From CAYMUL01 sp964393605 (GTDB lineage Bacteria > Bacteroidota > Ignavibacteria > Ignavibacteriales > Ignavibacteriaceae), in contig CAYMUL010000004.1 of assembly GCA_964393605.1 (NCBI GenBank), positions 112,648 through 176,647 of the forward strand: DNA of 64,000 bases, given 5' to 3'. Below are positions 9,339 through 19,400 of this stretch, in pieces (position 1 is the stretch's first letter; every line of letters begins with the position of its first letter). Under the pieces are notes generated by a model that searched no databases, was not told the DNA's origin, and was given only the letters and a program-made list of their open reading frames with translations. The position numbers were made by a program, and so were the translations under genes.

Positions 9339-11552
9339 ATGGCGGAATTAAAATCTTTCAATATCCCGATCGAAGGGATGACTTGTGCGAGTTGTGTTGC
9401 ACGGGTCGAGAAAGCGATAAACAAAATCGATGGCGTAAAAAATGTTTCGGTAAATCTTGCAACCGAGCGCGCCTCATTTGAAGTTGTTAACACTTCCGAA
9501 AAATTAGAACAGATTGAAAAAGCCGTTGACGAAGCCGGCTACAAATTGCTTTTGCAGAGTGAAACTGAAACGGAAGAAAACCATGATCATCAATCTGCGC
9601 ATTATCATAACTTGAGAAAAGATTTTTGGTTTTCCGCGGCGTTATCTTTTCCGGTTGCACTTGTCAGTATGATTTTAATGGGAGATTGGGCGCATTCAAT
9701 CGATCATTCAATTATAGCATTTGTTTTCATATTACTTTTCATCTTCACAACTATTGTTGTTGTGCTTCCGGGGAGACAATTTTTCATCATCAGTTATAAA
9801 CTGATTAAAAAATTTCAATTCGATATGAATACGCTCGTCGCAGTAGGAACCGGTTGCGCTTATTTATATAGTTCGGTTGCACTATTCTTTCCTTCGGTTT
9901 TAAATATTTCCAATTTGATGGAACATATTTATTTTGATACGACGGTAGTCATTATTACACTGATTTTATTGGGGAGAATGCTTGAAGCGAAAGCAAAATC
10001 TTCTTCCGCAAGCGCAATCAAAAAACTGATGGGGCTTACACCAAAATTTGCAACAGTCAAATTAGCCGACGGAAAATTTATCGAAAAGAAAATTGAATCG
10101 ATTCAAATTGGTGAAATAATTCTCGTTAAGCCGGGAGAAAAAATTCCCGTTGACGGAAAAATTATCTCAGGAAATTCTACGATTGATGAGTCCATGCTAA
10201 CCGGCGAAAGTTTGCCTGTTGAAAAACAAATTGAAGATAAAGTTTTTGCGGGAACGGTAAATCTTGACGGAAGTATTGAATTTGAAACTTCCGCAATCGG
10301 TAATAAAACGATGCTCTCACAGATAATTAAAATTGTGGAGCAGGCACAAGCATCAAAAGCTCCCGTGCAAAAATTAGTTGATAAAATTGCAGCGATATTT
10401 GTTCCCGCAGTAATTGTAATTGCTATTCTAACATTCGCAGTTTGGTATTTTATTTTTGATGCGAATGCAGAAGTTGCTTTAATGAATTTTATTGCCGTTT
10501 TAATAATCGCTTGTCCATGCGCGCTTGGTTTGGCAACACCGACTGCAATAATGGTGAGTTCCGGTTTGGGTGCGGCAAACGGTATTCTCGTAAAAAATGT
10601 TGATGCATTGGAAACGGGAAATAAAGTGAACACGATTGTATTCGATAAAACAGGTACACTAACTGTCGGCAAACCGATGATAGTTGATCACTTCATCGAT
10701 AAAAACTTTTCCGAAAGAGAAATTTTCAATCTCGCGTTTTCGCTCGAACAGAGATCATCACATCCTCTTGCGAAAGCCATTGTTCAATTTGTAGAGAAGA
10801 AGAATGCGCAATTACTTGACGTTGAAAACTTTTTTTCAAATCCCGGTTTGGGAATTGAAGCAACTATCGAGAGCAAAAAAATATTAATGGGCAGCAGAAA
10901 ATTTTTGGAAAGCCGCAAAATCGGTATTGATGCAAAACATTATGAAGGAAAATTTGGTGTCTCAATTATCGGGCTTGCAGTTGAGGCTAGATTAGCCGCA
11001 CTTTTTTTTGCATCTGATAAACCGGAAGCGGATGCAAAAAATTCAATTCGCAATCTTAAACGAAACGGAAGAGAAATAATTCTTTTAAGCGGCGATAATT
11101 TTAATACGGCAAAAAGCATTGCCGATGAGTTAGGAATTGAAGAAGTAATTGCAGAAGTAATGCCGCAAGAGAAATCAAATAAAATTTCCGAATTACAATC
11201 GAAGGGAAAAATAGTTGCGATGGTCGGCGATGGTATAAACGATTCACCCGCATTAACACAAGCCGATCTTGGTATCGCAATCGGTAGCGGAACCGATATT
11301 GCAATTGAATCGGCAGATATAGTTTTAATGAAAAAAGATTTAGGACTGATCAAAAAAGTTTTATCTCTTTCACACAAAACAATCTTGAAAATAAAACAAA
11401 ATCTTTTTTGGGCTTTTATTTATAATGTAATCGGAATACCGATTGCAGCCGCCGGAATGTTAAATCCGATTTTTGCGGCAGCTGCAATGGCATTCAGTTC
11501 CGTCAGTGTGGTTACAAATTCTTTGCTCTTGAAAAAAGCAAAACTAAATTGA
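9339..11552 (+). CDS. copA: Copper-exporting P1B-type ATPase
   Basis: 737 aa. One N-terminal HMA domain (GMTCASC, residues about 8-70) is followed by a His-rich linker (NHDHQSAHYH). Then come six to eight membrane helices with the Cu-selective CPC motif in the sixth transmembrane helix (Cys392-Pro-Cys394, IIACPCALGLATPTA), the A-domain TGES loop, the phosphorylated Asp436 in DKTGTLT, the HP motif SSHPLAKAI in the N-domain, and the hinge GDGINDSPAL. Together these define a Cu(I) exporter of the inner membrane. One HMA domain rather than two is normal for many bacteria. It follows copZ by 4 bp, so chaperone and pump are co-expressed. No CopY/CueR/CsoR-type regulator is present nearby. Confidence 0.97.
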   Translation: MAELKSFNIPIEGMTCASCVARVEKAINKIDGVKNVSVNLATERASFEVVNTSEKLEQIEKAVDEAGYKLLLQSETETEENHDHQSAHYHNLRKDFWFSAALSFPVALVSMILMGDWAHSIDHSIIAFVFILLFIFTTIVVVLPGRQFFIISYKLIKKFQFDMNTLVAVGTGCAYLYSSVALFFPSVLNISNLMEHIYFDTTVVIITLILLGRMLEAKAKSSSASAIKKLMGLTPKFATVKLADGKFIEKKIESIQIGEIILVKPGEKIPVDGKIISGNSTIDESMLTGESLPVEKQIEDKVFAGTVNLDGSIEFETSAIGNKTMLSQIIKIVEQAQASKAPVQKLVDKIAAIFVPAVIVIAILTFAVWYFIFDANAEVALMNFIAVLIIACPCALGLATPTAIMVSSGLGAANGILVKNVDALETGNKVNTIVFDKTGTLTVGKPMIVDHFIDKNFSEREIFNLAFSLEQRSSHPLAKAIVQFVEKKNAQLLDVENFFSNPGLGIEATIESKKILMGSRKFLESRKIGIDAKHYEGKFGVSIIGLAVEARLAALFFASDKPEADAKNSIRNLKRNGREIILLSGDNFNTAKSIADELGIEEVIAEVMPQEKSNKISELQSKGKIVAMVGDGINDSPALTQADLGIAIGSGTDIAIESADIVLMKKDLGLIKKVLSLSHKTILKIKQNLFWAFIYNVIGIPIAAAGMLNPIFAAAAMAFSSVSVVTNSLLLKKAKLN

Positions 11553-11557
11553 GCGAC

Positions 11558-12778
11558 TTAAACGTAGATCGCATCTTCAATAAATTTTAACTCAACGAGT
11601 GATTTTTTCATTCGTTCAAAAGTTTCCTCGATATCCTCATCTAAACCAACAGACATGCGCACAAATCCATCGCTTAAACCCATGCTGATTTTTTCTTCTT
11701 CGGGTATTTCGGATGAAGTGCTTTTCCCCGGTGCGATGAAAAGCGTTTTATAAAAACCAAGACTAACAGCGAGATAACCCACTTTATTTTCTTGAAAACT
11801 TTCGAGCAGTTCAACTGCGCGATGCTCATCAATCGCATCGAATGTTATCATTCCGCTGAATCCATAATCGGGATTCATAAGTTGGGTCATCAATTCATGT
11901 TGCGGATGCGAGGACAAACCGGGATAAAAAACTTTCATTCCTGCTTCCTCCAATTTTTGAGCGAGATATAAAGCATTCTTTCCATGTTGTTTCATTCTTA
12001 CATGAAGAGTGTGAAGATTTTTTCTGATACTGCTTGCGCGAAGACTATCGAGAACGGAGCCGAGCAGCATCATCACACCTTCGGTTGCGTTTGTCATTTT
12101 GTAAATCAATTCTTTCGAGCCGCAAATACATCCTGCAACTACATCGCTTGCACCGTTGATATACTTGGTTATACTGTGAATCACAATATCTGCGCCCTGT
12201 TTTGCCGGGGAAAAAACAAGCGGCGTAAAAGTATTATCGACAACCAATTTCAAATTGTATGAGTGAGCAAGTTTTGATAACTCCGGAATATTTGCAACTT
12301 CGAGAAGCGGATTGCTCAGAGTTTCTGTGTAAATATATTTTGTTTTTTTGGTGATTGCCGACTCCACTGCTTCCAAATCAGAAATCTCAACAAACTTTAC
12401 AGTTACACCGAATCGTGGTAAAAAGTTTTTGAAGAGTGCATAAGTTCCGCCATAAATTTTTCTACTGCTGATTATTTCATCTCCGGCATTGCAGAGTTGC
12501 ATCGCGACCGCTACAATTGCGCTTATTCCGGATGCAGTAACAATCGCTTCTTCAGTTCCTTCCATCTCGGCAAGAGTTTTGGAAAGGAATTGATTCATCG
12601 GCTCGGTTTGACGAGCATAAAGGAAGCATCCTTCCAATTCATGTTCGAAAAGGTCTTTCATCTTTTCCGCGTGAAGAAATGTAAAAGTTGTTGAATCGGT
12701 AACGGAAGGATTCACTCCCCCGAATTCTCCGAATACCCAATGATCTTGTATCGCTTGAGCGGGATTAAATTTTTTCAT
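11558..12778 (-). CDS. PLP-dependent Cys/Met metabolism enzyme (methionine gamma-lyase / cystathionine gamma-lyase type)
   Basis: 406 aa, the family's usual length. The PLP-binding lysine is Lys205 in SITKYINGASDVVAG. Asp181 in VVDNTF contacts the pyridine nitrogen, and the YARQTEP segment (Tyr54, Arg56) corresponds to the YSRxxNP phosphate-binding loop of the neighbouring subunit. The family includes methionine gamma-lyase, cystathionine gamma-lyase, cystathionine gamma-synthase and O-acetylhomoserine sulfhydrylase. The sequence alone does not fix which, though linkage to an Lrp/AsnC regulator favours amino acid catabolism (lyase). It is read after the regulator gene, 21 bp downstream, with an AGGAA ribosome binding site. 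Confidence 0.9.
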   Translation of the reverse strand: MKKFNPAQAIQDHWVFGEFGGVNPSVTDSTTFTFLHAEKMKDLFEHELEGCFLYARQTEPMNQFLSKTLAEMEGTEEAIVTASGISAIVAVAMQLCNAGDEIISSRKIYGGTYALFKNFLPRFGVTVKFVEISDLEAVESAITKKTKYIYTETLSNPLLEVANIPELSKLAHSYNLKLVVDNTFTPLVFSPAKQGADIVIHSITKYINGASDVVAGCICGSKELIYKMTNATEGVMMLLGSVLDSLRASSIRKNLHTLHVRMKQHGKNALYLAQKLEEAGMKVFYPGLSSHPQHELMTQLMNPDYGFSGMITFDAIDEHRAVELLESFQENKVGYLAVSLGFYKTLFIAPGKSTSSEIPEEEKISMGLSDGFVRMSVGLDEDIEETFERMKKSLVELKFIEDAIYV

Positions 12779-12799
12779 GTTTCTATTCCTATTTTTAGT

Positions 12800-13267
12800 T
12801 TATGAATGATTGATGTTTATTTTAGTATTGAATTTCATTGTCGATAACACAAAACTTGTTCTGATTTTATCGATACCTTTTATTGTAGTTAATTTGTTGA
12901 GCATAAAATCTTCATAGTCTTTAATGTTCGCGGCAAGCACTTTGAGCATAAAATCATGATCGCCGGCGATATGATAACACTCCAGGATTTGTGGTAATTT
13001 TTTGATTTCGGTAGTGAAGTGTTGAACAGTCGCTTTTCCGTGCTTTGCAAGTGAAACGGCAACAAATGCGAGCGTTCCCATCCCAACTTTGTTGGGATTA
13101 AGAATGGCAACATACCTGCTAATGATTCCGTTTTTTTCCAGACGTTTGACACGCTCGAGGCACGCTGGCGGAGATATTCCTATATCCGCCGCAAGTTGCG
13201 CATTCGTTATATTTGAATTTGATTGAAGCGATTCGAGTATGTGTAAGTCTATATTGTCGAGATTCAT
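12800..13267 (-). CDS. Lrp/AsnC family transcriptional regulator
   Basis: 155 aa from the ATG at 13267 (MNLDNIDLHILESLQSNSNI), preceded by AGGAAA. The longer frame from 13318 adds 17 residues without a ribosome binding site. Residues about 3-60 form the winged HTH (AQLAADIGISPPACLERVKRLEKNGII). Residues about 65-150 form the RAM/AsnC effector-binding domain (VAVSLAKHG, YHIAGDHDFMLKV). Such proteins bind an amino acid and control its transport or breakdown. Being the first gene of a two-gene operon with the sulfur amino acid lyase, it probably regulates that enzyme and itself. The ligand (methionine, cysteine or another) is not deducible from sequence. Confidence 0.93.
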   Translation of the reverse strand: MNLDNIDLHILESLQSNSNITNAQLAADIGISPPACLERVKRLEKNGIISRYVAILNPNKVGMGTLAFVAVSLAKHGKATVQHFTTEIKKLPQILECYHIAGDHDFMLKVLAANIKDYEDFMLNKLTTIKGIDKIRTSFVLSTMKFNTKININHS

Positions 13268-13440
13268 AATTTTCCTATAAATGCTTAATAAAAATAGGTA
13301 ATTTATTGTTATTACCAAATATAATTTTGTAATAATTGATTTTTACAGAATATAAGTATCTAATTCATTTACACTTCGTCCGGAGCTAATTGAATTTTTG
13401 AAAGTAATTTTTTTTGTGAAAAACTTTTGCTTTCATTTCC

Positions 13441-13448
13441 TATATTTG
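13441..13448 (+). promoter_or_regulatory. Bacteroidota-type -7 box (TAnnTTTG) before the LuxR regulator
   Basis: TATATTTG matches the TAnnTTTG -7 element used by the Bacteroidota primary sigma factor and lies 67 bp before the TTG start. A TTTG at 13413-13416 is the nearest -33 candidate, but its spacing (24 bp) is longer than the usual 19-21. Confidence 0.35.
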
Positions 13449-13514
13449 AAATGAAAAAATTTTAAGGCGCGAAAAAAACTTGAGCATACAAATAGATTAT
13501 AAGGAATTACAAAA

Positions 13515-14144
13515 TTGATTCGTGTTGTCATAACAGATGATCATGAGTTGATTCGTTTCGGGCTCATAAAACTGATTGAGCAAGAATCTGATATTCAAAT
13601 TGTCGGTGAATGTAAATCCGGTGCTGAAACTTTAGAGACGATTAAAAAAGTTCAATGCGATGTTTTACTTTTGGATCTGGAGCTACCCGATCGAAACGGA
13701 ATTGAAATTCTAAAAGATTTGAAAATCACTAAACCTAAGATTCCCGTGTTAATTATGACAATGCACGATGAAGAACGTTTTGCTTTAAGAACTATTAAAG
13801 CTGGTGCCTCGGGATATTTGAACAAAGATCAGTCTTCATCAGAACTTATTAAAGCGATAAGAAAAATTGCTGGTGGAGGGAAATATCTTACACCCTCAGT
13901 CGCAGAAAAACTTGCAGATCAATATTCAGAAACTTCGAACTCGCCTGTCGAAAATTTATCCGATCGGGAATTTGAAGTGCTTAGGTTGATGGCTGCCGGA
14001 CTTACTCAAGTTCAGATTGCCGATAAATTATGTTTGAGTTTGAGTACGATTAATACTTATCGCAGTCGTTTGCTTGAAAAATTGAATTTGAATTCGAACG
14101 CTCAACTTATACATTTTGCCATTACGAATGACCTCGTTGATTAG
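13515..14144 (+). CDS. NarL/FixJ-family response regulator with LuxR HTH
   Basis: 209 aa. Receiver domain residues 1-120 carry the acidic pair TDDH (Asp8/Asp9), phospho-acceptor Asp54 in LLLDLELPDRNG, Thr82 in IMTMHDEE and Lys104 in YLNKDQ. A C-terminal LuxR/NarL HTH (about 145-205, NLSDREFEVLRLMAAGLTQ, SLSTINTYRSRLLEKL) binds DNA as a dimer on phosphorylation. The start is TTG at 13515 with AAGGAA 9 bp upstream; no ATG fits. No cognate kinase is adjacent. A perfect 22-bp palindrome lies 19 bp after the stop codon and could be its own operator (inference). Confidence 0.95.
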   Translation: MIRVVITDDHELIRFGLIKLIEQESDIQIVGECKSGAETLETIKKVQCDVLLLDLELPDRNGIEILKDLKITKPKIPVLIMTMHDEERFALRTIKAGASGYLNKDQSSSELIKAIRKIAGGGKYLTPSVAEKLADQYSETSNSPVENLSDREFEVLRLMAAGLTQVQIADKLCLSLSTINTYRSRLLEKLNLNSNAQLIHFAITNDLVD

Positions 14145-14163
14145 CTAATCAAGAGGATAATCT

Positions 14164-14185
14164 TTTGTAGTAATATTACTACAAA
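14164..14185. promoter_or_regulatory. Perfect 22-bp palindrome, candidate operator
   Basis: Two half-sites TTTGTAGTAAT are placed head to head with no central spacer (14164-14185). There is no loop and no T-tract, so it looks like a dimer-binding site rather than a terminator. It sits between the LuxR-type regulator and the receiver-like gene. A second small palindrome, TGCAAATTTGCA, lies at 14249-14260 before the receiver-like gene. Confidence 0.45.
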
Positions 14186-14285
14186 TGGATAGCGAATTAT
14201 ACCACAATCATTAGAGAAAATACTTTATATCCACATTTAAAGGTGTTGTGCAAATTTGCATTCGATTTTAACAACTTAATTTTGA

Positions 14286-14672
14286 ATGCGAACCTTAAAT
14301 GTACTGATTGCAGATGCATCATTTGAAGATGCCCAAGCAATCTTTGGAATAATTGAACAAGTCAGACCCGGATGCAATTTTGTATCGGAAAAAGAATCTG
14401 AACGTATAATAGATTTATTAGAAAAAGATAGTTTTGATTTAATAGTTTTAGACGAAACGCTCTTTTCAAGTGATGAAGTAAATAATATTATTGACACGAA
14501 CATAATGAATAGCAAAGCATACTTAGGAATATTTTCGAAATCTCAAAAGCAGGCAAAAAAAATATTTAGTGAATATCAGTGCGATGGCGCATTCGTTAAG
14601 AACAGTGAATATGATATTTTCTGTAAAGAAATTTATAAATATTTCAGAAAAGTTTGTGCTGAAGCAGTTTAA
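14286..14672 (+). CDS. Stand-alone receiver-like protein
   Basis: 128 aa with the layout of a CheY-like receiver: a first strand LNVLIADAS with only one acidic residue (Asp10) instead of the usual pair, a probable phospho-acceptor Asp56 in LIVLDETL, a Ser in YLGIFSKS and a Lys in GAFVKNSEY. Overall similarity to canonical receivers is low, so it may be a divergent or non-phosphorylated receiver. No output domain is present. It follows the LuxR-type regulator by 141 bp and is closed by a strong terminator at 14703-14742. It may work with that regulator (inference from position only). Confidence 0.6.
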   Translation: MRTLNVLIADASFEDAQAIFGIIEQVRPGCNFVSEKESERIIDLLEKDSFDLIVLDETLFSSDEVNNIIDTNIMNSKAYLGIFSKSQKQAKKIFSEYQCDGAFVKNSEYDIFCKEIYKYFRKVCAEAV

Positions 14673-14702
14673 GTAAAAAATTAAATCCCCCTCACACGCC
14701 CA

Positions 14703-14742
14703 AGTCCGGTGTCCTCTTCGGAGGCGCCGGGCTGTTTTTTTT
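14703..14742 (+). terminator. Strong intrinsic terminator with UUCG tetraloop
   Basis: A 13-bp GC-rich stem with one bulged T and several G-U pairs closes on a CTC-TTCG-GAG tetraloop (14703-14733). Eight T residues follow at 14735-14742. Confidence 0.9.
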
Positions 14743-14855
14743 CACTCCCCTCTTCTTCTCTCTCAAAAAAAAATTGGTGAAACCATTCTATTATTCATAA
14801 ATGAATTCTTATTTTTGACTGAATAAATTTCCCAACTAATCCAACGGAGATTAAC

Positions 14856-16406
14856 ATGAACAATGTTACACATAAACGAAAAAATTTTATTTTGTTTTTT
14901 TTGATATTCTTTCTTTTTACTATCGCCTCAAATTCGCAAACCTGGGTGCGAAAATTGGAAGGTTTTAGTTTGTGGGGTTTAGAAAAAGATTATCAAGGAA
15001 ATCTCTGGGCTGGAACAACCGGCTCATTACGAGGAATTTTCAAGTCAACCGATGGTGGAGATACTTGGACAAATATGTATCCTGCAAGTTCAACAAATCA
15101 TGTTGATATTGCGGCAGACTCGCTTGGGAATATTTTTGTTACAGCGGGAAGTTCAGGTTTATTAAAGAGTACAGATGGCGGTTTAACTTTTACTTTAATT
15201 CCCGGTTCAAACTTCGGCAACAAAACTTTAAATGCCGTCGCTTGTGGAAGAGCAGGATTTGTTTATGCCGGCGCAACTACCGGCGGTGTGTTTGTAAGTA
15301 CCGATACAGGTAGCACTTTTACATCTACGGCACTTCAAACTTATTCAATTGTCTCACTCGCAGTCGATAAATTTAATTCGAACATTGTTTATGCAGGAGC
15401 TTCTTCAACATCGTTGAATGGATTTTTTAAATCGACTGATGGCGGATTTACATTTGGAGCTTCAACTAATCCTGTTAATGTTTGGTCTATCATTGAAGAT
15501 AATGCAGGAACATTGTACACTGCATCAACAAGTTCTACTTACCCCTTCTGCCGTTCGACCGACGGAGGAGATACGTGGGATACGCTCGCCAATATTCCGG
15601 CGGCGATGAGAGGCGGAACGATCGACATTGCAGGAAATTTATACACATCGGGCAACGGCGGTGTTTATCGTTCGACCGATGGCGGACATAATTTTTCTCA
15701 TCTCGGGCATTCAGTTGCTTCTAACCAAATTGTAAATTGGAATGATAGAATTCTCGTTGCGTCAACAGGATCGTCAACCGGTGGAGTGTACATTTTTCAC
15801 GATCCTTCGTTGCCTGTTGAACTTGCTTCTTTCACGGCTTCGATAATTAATAATTCTGTTGAATTGCGTTGGAGTACTTCTTCCGAAAAAAATAATTTGG
15901 GATTCGAAGTGCAAAGGATTGCGCAGAGTGATCAATGGGAAACGCTCGGTTTTATTAGTGGAAAAGGAACATCGACGCAACTAAATCAATATTCATTTAC
16001 GGATAACTTTGATGCTCTTATTCATAATCACTCTCTTACTCTTAATCCAAAATTTATCTATCGCTTGAAGCAGATTGATTTTGACGGAAGTTTTTCTTTC
16101 TCGAATGAAATTGAAATTGATGTGAATGTACCCGCCGGATTTTCACTCGAACAGAATTATCCCAATCCGTTTAATCCGAGTACAATCATCAGTTATCAGC
16201 TTTCAGCGTCCAGCAATGTTTCGCTAAAAATCTTTGATGTACTTGGCAATGAAGTTGCAACATTGATAGATAACGAATGGAAAGAAGCAGGCTACTACAA
16301 TTATCAATTATCAATTGACAAATATCAATTGCAGAGCGGTGTTTATTTCTATCAATTGCGCGCAGGAAATTTTTCTCAAACAAGAAAGATGATTTTAATG
16401 AGGTAA
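14856..16406 (+). CDS. T9SS-secreted protein with BNR/Asp-box beta-propeller repeats
   Basis: 516 aa. A signal peptide (about 1-28, ending ASNSQT) is followed by repeated Asp-box motifs of the form S-T-D-G-G-x-T-F/W: KSTDGGDTWT, KSTDGGLTFT, RSTDGGDTWD, RSTDGGHNFS. These indicate a sortilin/Ycf48-like propeller up to about residue 325. A linker of Ig-like type (VELRWSTSSEKNNLGFEVQR) leads to the type A T9SS sorting domain (EQNYPNPFNPST ... KMILMR). The protein should pass the outer membrane by T9SS and be surface-bound or released. Its ligand is unknown. It is first of a three-gene operon, and its last about 85 codons are 98% identical in DNA to those of the next gene. Confidence 0.88.
   Translation: MNNVTHKRKNFILFFLIFFLFTIASNSQTWVRKLEGFSLWGLEKDYQGNLWAGTTGSLRGIFKSTDGGDTWTNMYPASSTNHVDIAADSLGNIFVTAGSSGLLKSTDGGLTFTLIPGSNFGNKTLNAVACGRAGFVYAGATTGGVFVSTDTGSTFTSTALQTYSIVSLAVDKFNSNIVYAGASSTSLNGFFKSTDGGFTFGASTNPVNVWSIIEDNAGTLYTASTSSTYPFCRSTDGGDTWDTLANIPAAMRGGTIDIAGNLYTSGNGGVYRSTDGGHNFSHLGHSVASNQIVNWNDRILVASTGSSTGGVYIFHDPSLPVELASFTASIINNSVELRWSTSSEKNNLGFEVQRIAQSDQWETLGFISGKGTSTQLNQYSFTDNFDALIHNHSLTLNPKFIYRLKQIDFDGSFSFSNEIEIDVNVPAGFSLEQNYPNPFNPSTIISYQLSASSNVSLKIFDVLGNEVATLIDNEWKEAGYYNYQLSIDKYQLQSGVYFYQLRAGNFSQTRKMILMR
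16059..16314 (+). repeat. T9SS sorting-domain cassette, copy 1
   Basis: 256 bp that match 19276-19531 with five mismatches by eye (98%). The shared block covers the Ig-like linker end and the NYPNPFN sorting-domain core, while sequences on both sides are unrelated. Confidence 0.9.
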
Positions 16407-16410
16407 TAAT

Positions 16411-19400
16411 ATGTTTCGTAGAACTGTGTTCACTGTAATTGTAATCTGTTTAATTCACGTCTCGACTTACTATTCGCAAACTTATCTCGGATACCTTTGT
16501 ATTCAGAACTACAGCGGATATTATTCAGAAATTACCGGAGGGACAGTAAGTTCTGCCATCGGCGTTGACGGCGCAGAAAATATAACCTTACCTTTTACAT
16601 TTAAATACATGGGGATAGACTATACAACGGCTCGAATATCTACAAACGGTTGGCTTGAGATGGGACAAACTTACACAGGTAATGGTTATGATAATCAGCT
16701 TGCCAGCACTATCGCCAAACCTTTAATCTGCCCGCTATGGGACGATCTTTACGTAGATTCGCAAAGCCAAATCCGATATGAAACAATTGGGCTTTATCCG
16801 GCGCGTATTTTTGTTGTGCAGTGGAAGAATGTAAGATGGTACGGAATCTCTAATGTCAGAAAGAATTTTCAAGTTCGCCTGTGGGAGATTGATGGTGCAA
16901 TAGAATTTTCTTACGGCGAAGGCATCTCCGATGGAAATCTCTCCTACTCAATCGGGTTAAATGATCATATCGGCGGCATCAATCACTTTGTTAGTTTGTC
17001 GCCACAAAGTGACTATCATTCGCCGACCATTTCAACAACAATCAGTAACGATACGATTAAGTCAATTACCCGAACACCATCAGGCTTGCATTTTACTTTT
17101 CTACCGGTCGAATATACTAATATCAGGAGTGCTTTAGCCTACCAAACACCCGACAGCCTGATCATTGGTGCTCAAAATCAAAAAGTATTGGCCATAATTC
17201 TTCCTAATCATGAGCCAGACATATTGTCGGCTAATTGGCTTACGAGTTTTTTCTTTAACACGTATGGAACAACAAATACAAATGATATATTGAGTGCAAA
17301 ATTATTTTATACCGGAACATCCCCTGTATTTTCAACAGAATTTCCTTTAGGGAGTCCTAACATTAATCCGGGTGGAACTTTTGCTATCGGTAATTTTTAT
17401 CATTATTTGTATCAAAATAATGTGGTTCATTATTTTTGGTTGGCATATTCCATTTCACCAAATGCAAATTCGGGTAACATTGTTGACGCCAATTGTACCG
17501 CAATTCATGGAAGCACTCCGCCTCGTTATCCTGATACATCTATCACTACTGCAGTGTGCATACTAAAACAAGGGGGGTATTCCGGCAACTTTGCTATCGG
17601 GAGTTCGGGCCATTTCAACAGTTTGACACAGGCAATTAATACATTTAAAAATTCTGCCATTCGAGATTCCGTGTTCCTAAACATTCAGTCAGATTATAAT
17701 GCAAACGCCGAAACTTTTCCTATTGTAATACCAAGAATTCCCGGGACCGGTGGAAATGCAACTTTAACTATCAGACCTGAACCCGGAAATGATACAATCG
17801 TCATTTCTTCTAATGCATCTGCCACCATTAAATTAAACAATACAAATCATGTAATGTTCAGAGGTTTTGATGGAGTAAATGATAATATTCGGCGAATAAT
17901 AATTCGAAATACATCTGTCAGCGGATCAGCAATTCAAGTCATAGGTCAGTGCTATAATAATGAAATGACTGATCTGATTTTTGAAGGGAGTGATACTTCT
18001 ACCGCAGGAGGAGTAATTGTTTTTAAGGCAGAAAACGAGTTCGCATCAAGTAAAGAAAATATCCCTTTTGAATCTGACAATTACAATAATAAAATTATTA
18101 ACAGCATTATTCAAAACTATGGTAATTCTCTGCCGACGAATGCAATTGCGGATTTAAACTTTTATTCAACCCCGCAGTTGATTGGAAATAGAATAGAGAA
18201 TTGTATAATAAAAAATTTCACGCAGAATGGAATTTATGGAAGCAATTGCAAAATAGATATCATTAGTAACACGATTACAAATGATTATCCGGTTCCAAGC
18301 TCTAATCTCTATGGAATAAGAATAATAGATCCCTATAAAAATTTTAGTGTTCGACAAAATAAAATTGTTGGACTGGTTTCAAGTTTAAATTCCAGCAATA
18401 AACTTGTTGGGATGTTTTTCGCCAATTATTCTAATGACTCACTCATCAATAATTTCATCAGCCTAAACGGGAATCCATCATCTGAAATTTTTGGAATTGA
18501 GTTTGATTCCTACAGCATGTCAAGGCATATCGTGGCTAATAATACAATTCTAATCGGTGGTTCAAGTAACGGGACAAATATAAGCGCAAACTTATTTTGT
18601 AGCGCGGCATCCACCTCATCCCAAATAAAAAATAACTTATTTATCAATCGACGAACTGCTCCGGTAGGAATTGAAAACAATTATCTGTTCATTTATTCCG
18701 AGTCCACAAATTTATGCACAATAAATTTTAACAATTACTTTAATCCGAATGGATTTAAGAATCTTTTCAGAAATATTGTTTTTGATAATTTAGAAACGTG
18801 GAAAACTTTAACAGGATTCGATTTCAATTCCATCTCAAAAAATATTCATTTTGTTTCCGGAAATGATTTACATCTAAGTGATTCTTCTCTTGGAGATAGT
18901 TCTCTTATCGGCACTCCACTGAGTTATGTTGTGGATGATATTGATGGCGAATTGCGGCACCCGCTCTTTCCTTACATGGGTGCGGATGAGAGCACAGTAT
19001 ATCCTTTACCGGTTGAAATAATTTCCTTTACCGGAAGTTTAAGTAATGTTGAAGTCAAATTGAATTGGCATACTGCAAGCGAATTGAATAACAAAGGTTT
19101 TGAAATTCAGCGGTCAGTAGTCGGCGGTCAGCTTTCAGCAAATACAACAACTGCAGGCATGACGCTAAACGATAAAAGCTGGGAGAATATCGGTTTTGTG
19201 AATGGCGCGGGAACGACAACAAACCAGCAAAATTATTTTTTCTCTGATGATAATGTCTCAAACGGAAAATATTTTTATCGCTTGAAGCAGATTGATTTTG
19301 ACGGAAGTTTTTCTTTCTCGAATGAAATTGAAATTGATGTGAATGTACCCGCCGGATTTTCACTCGAACAGAATTATCCCAATCCGTTTAATCCGAGTAC

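Noticed and set aside
10103..10672. 189-codon minus-strand ORF inside copA
   Set aside because: Antisense shadow of a strongly conserved P-type ATPase gene; no domain recognisable.
13268..13318. 17-residue extension of the Lrp/AsnC regulator
   Set aside because: The ATG at 13267 has AGGAAA upstream and begins the standard HTH N-terminus.
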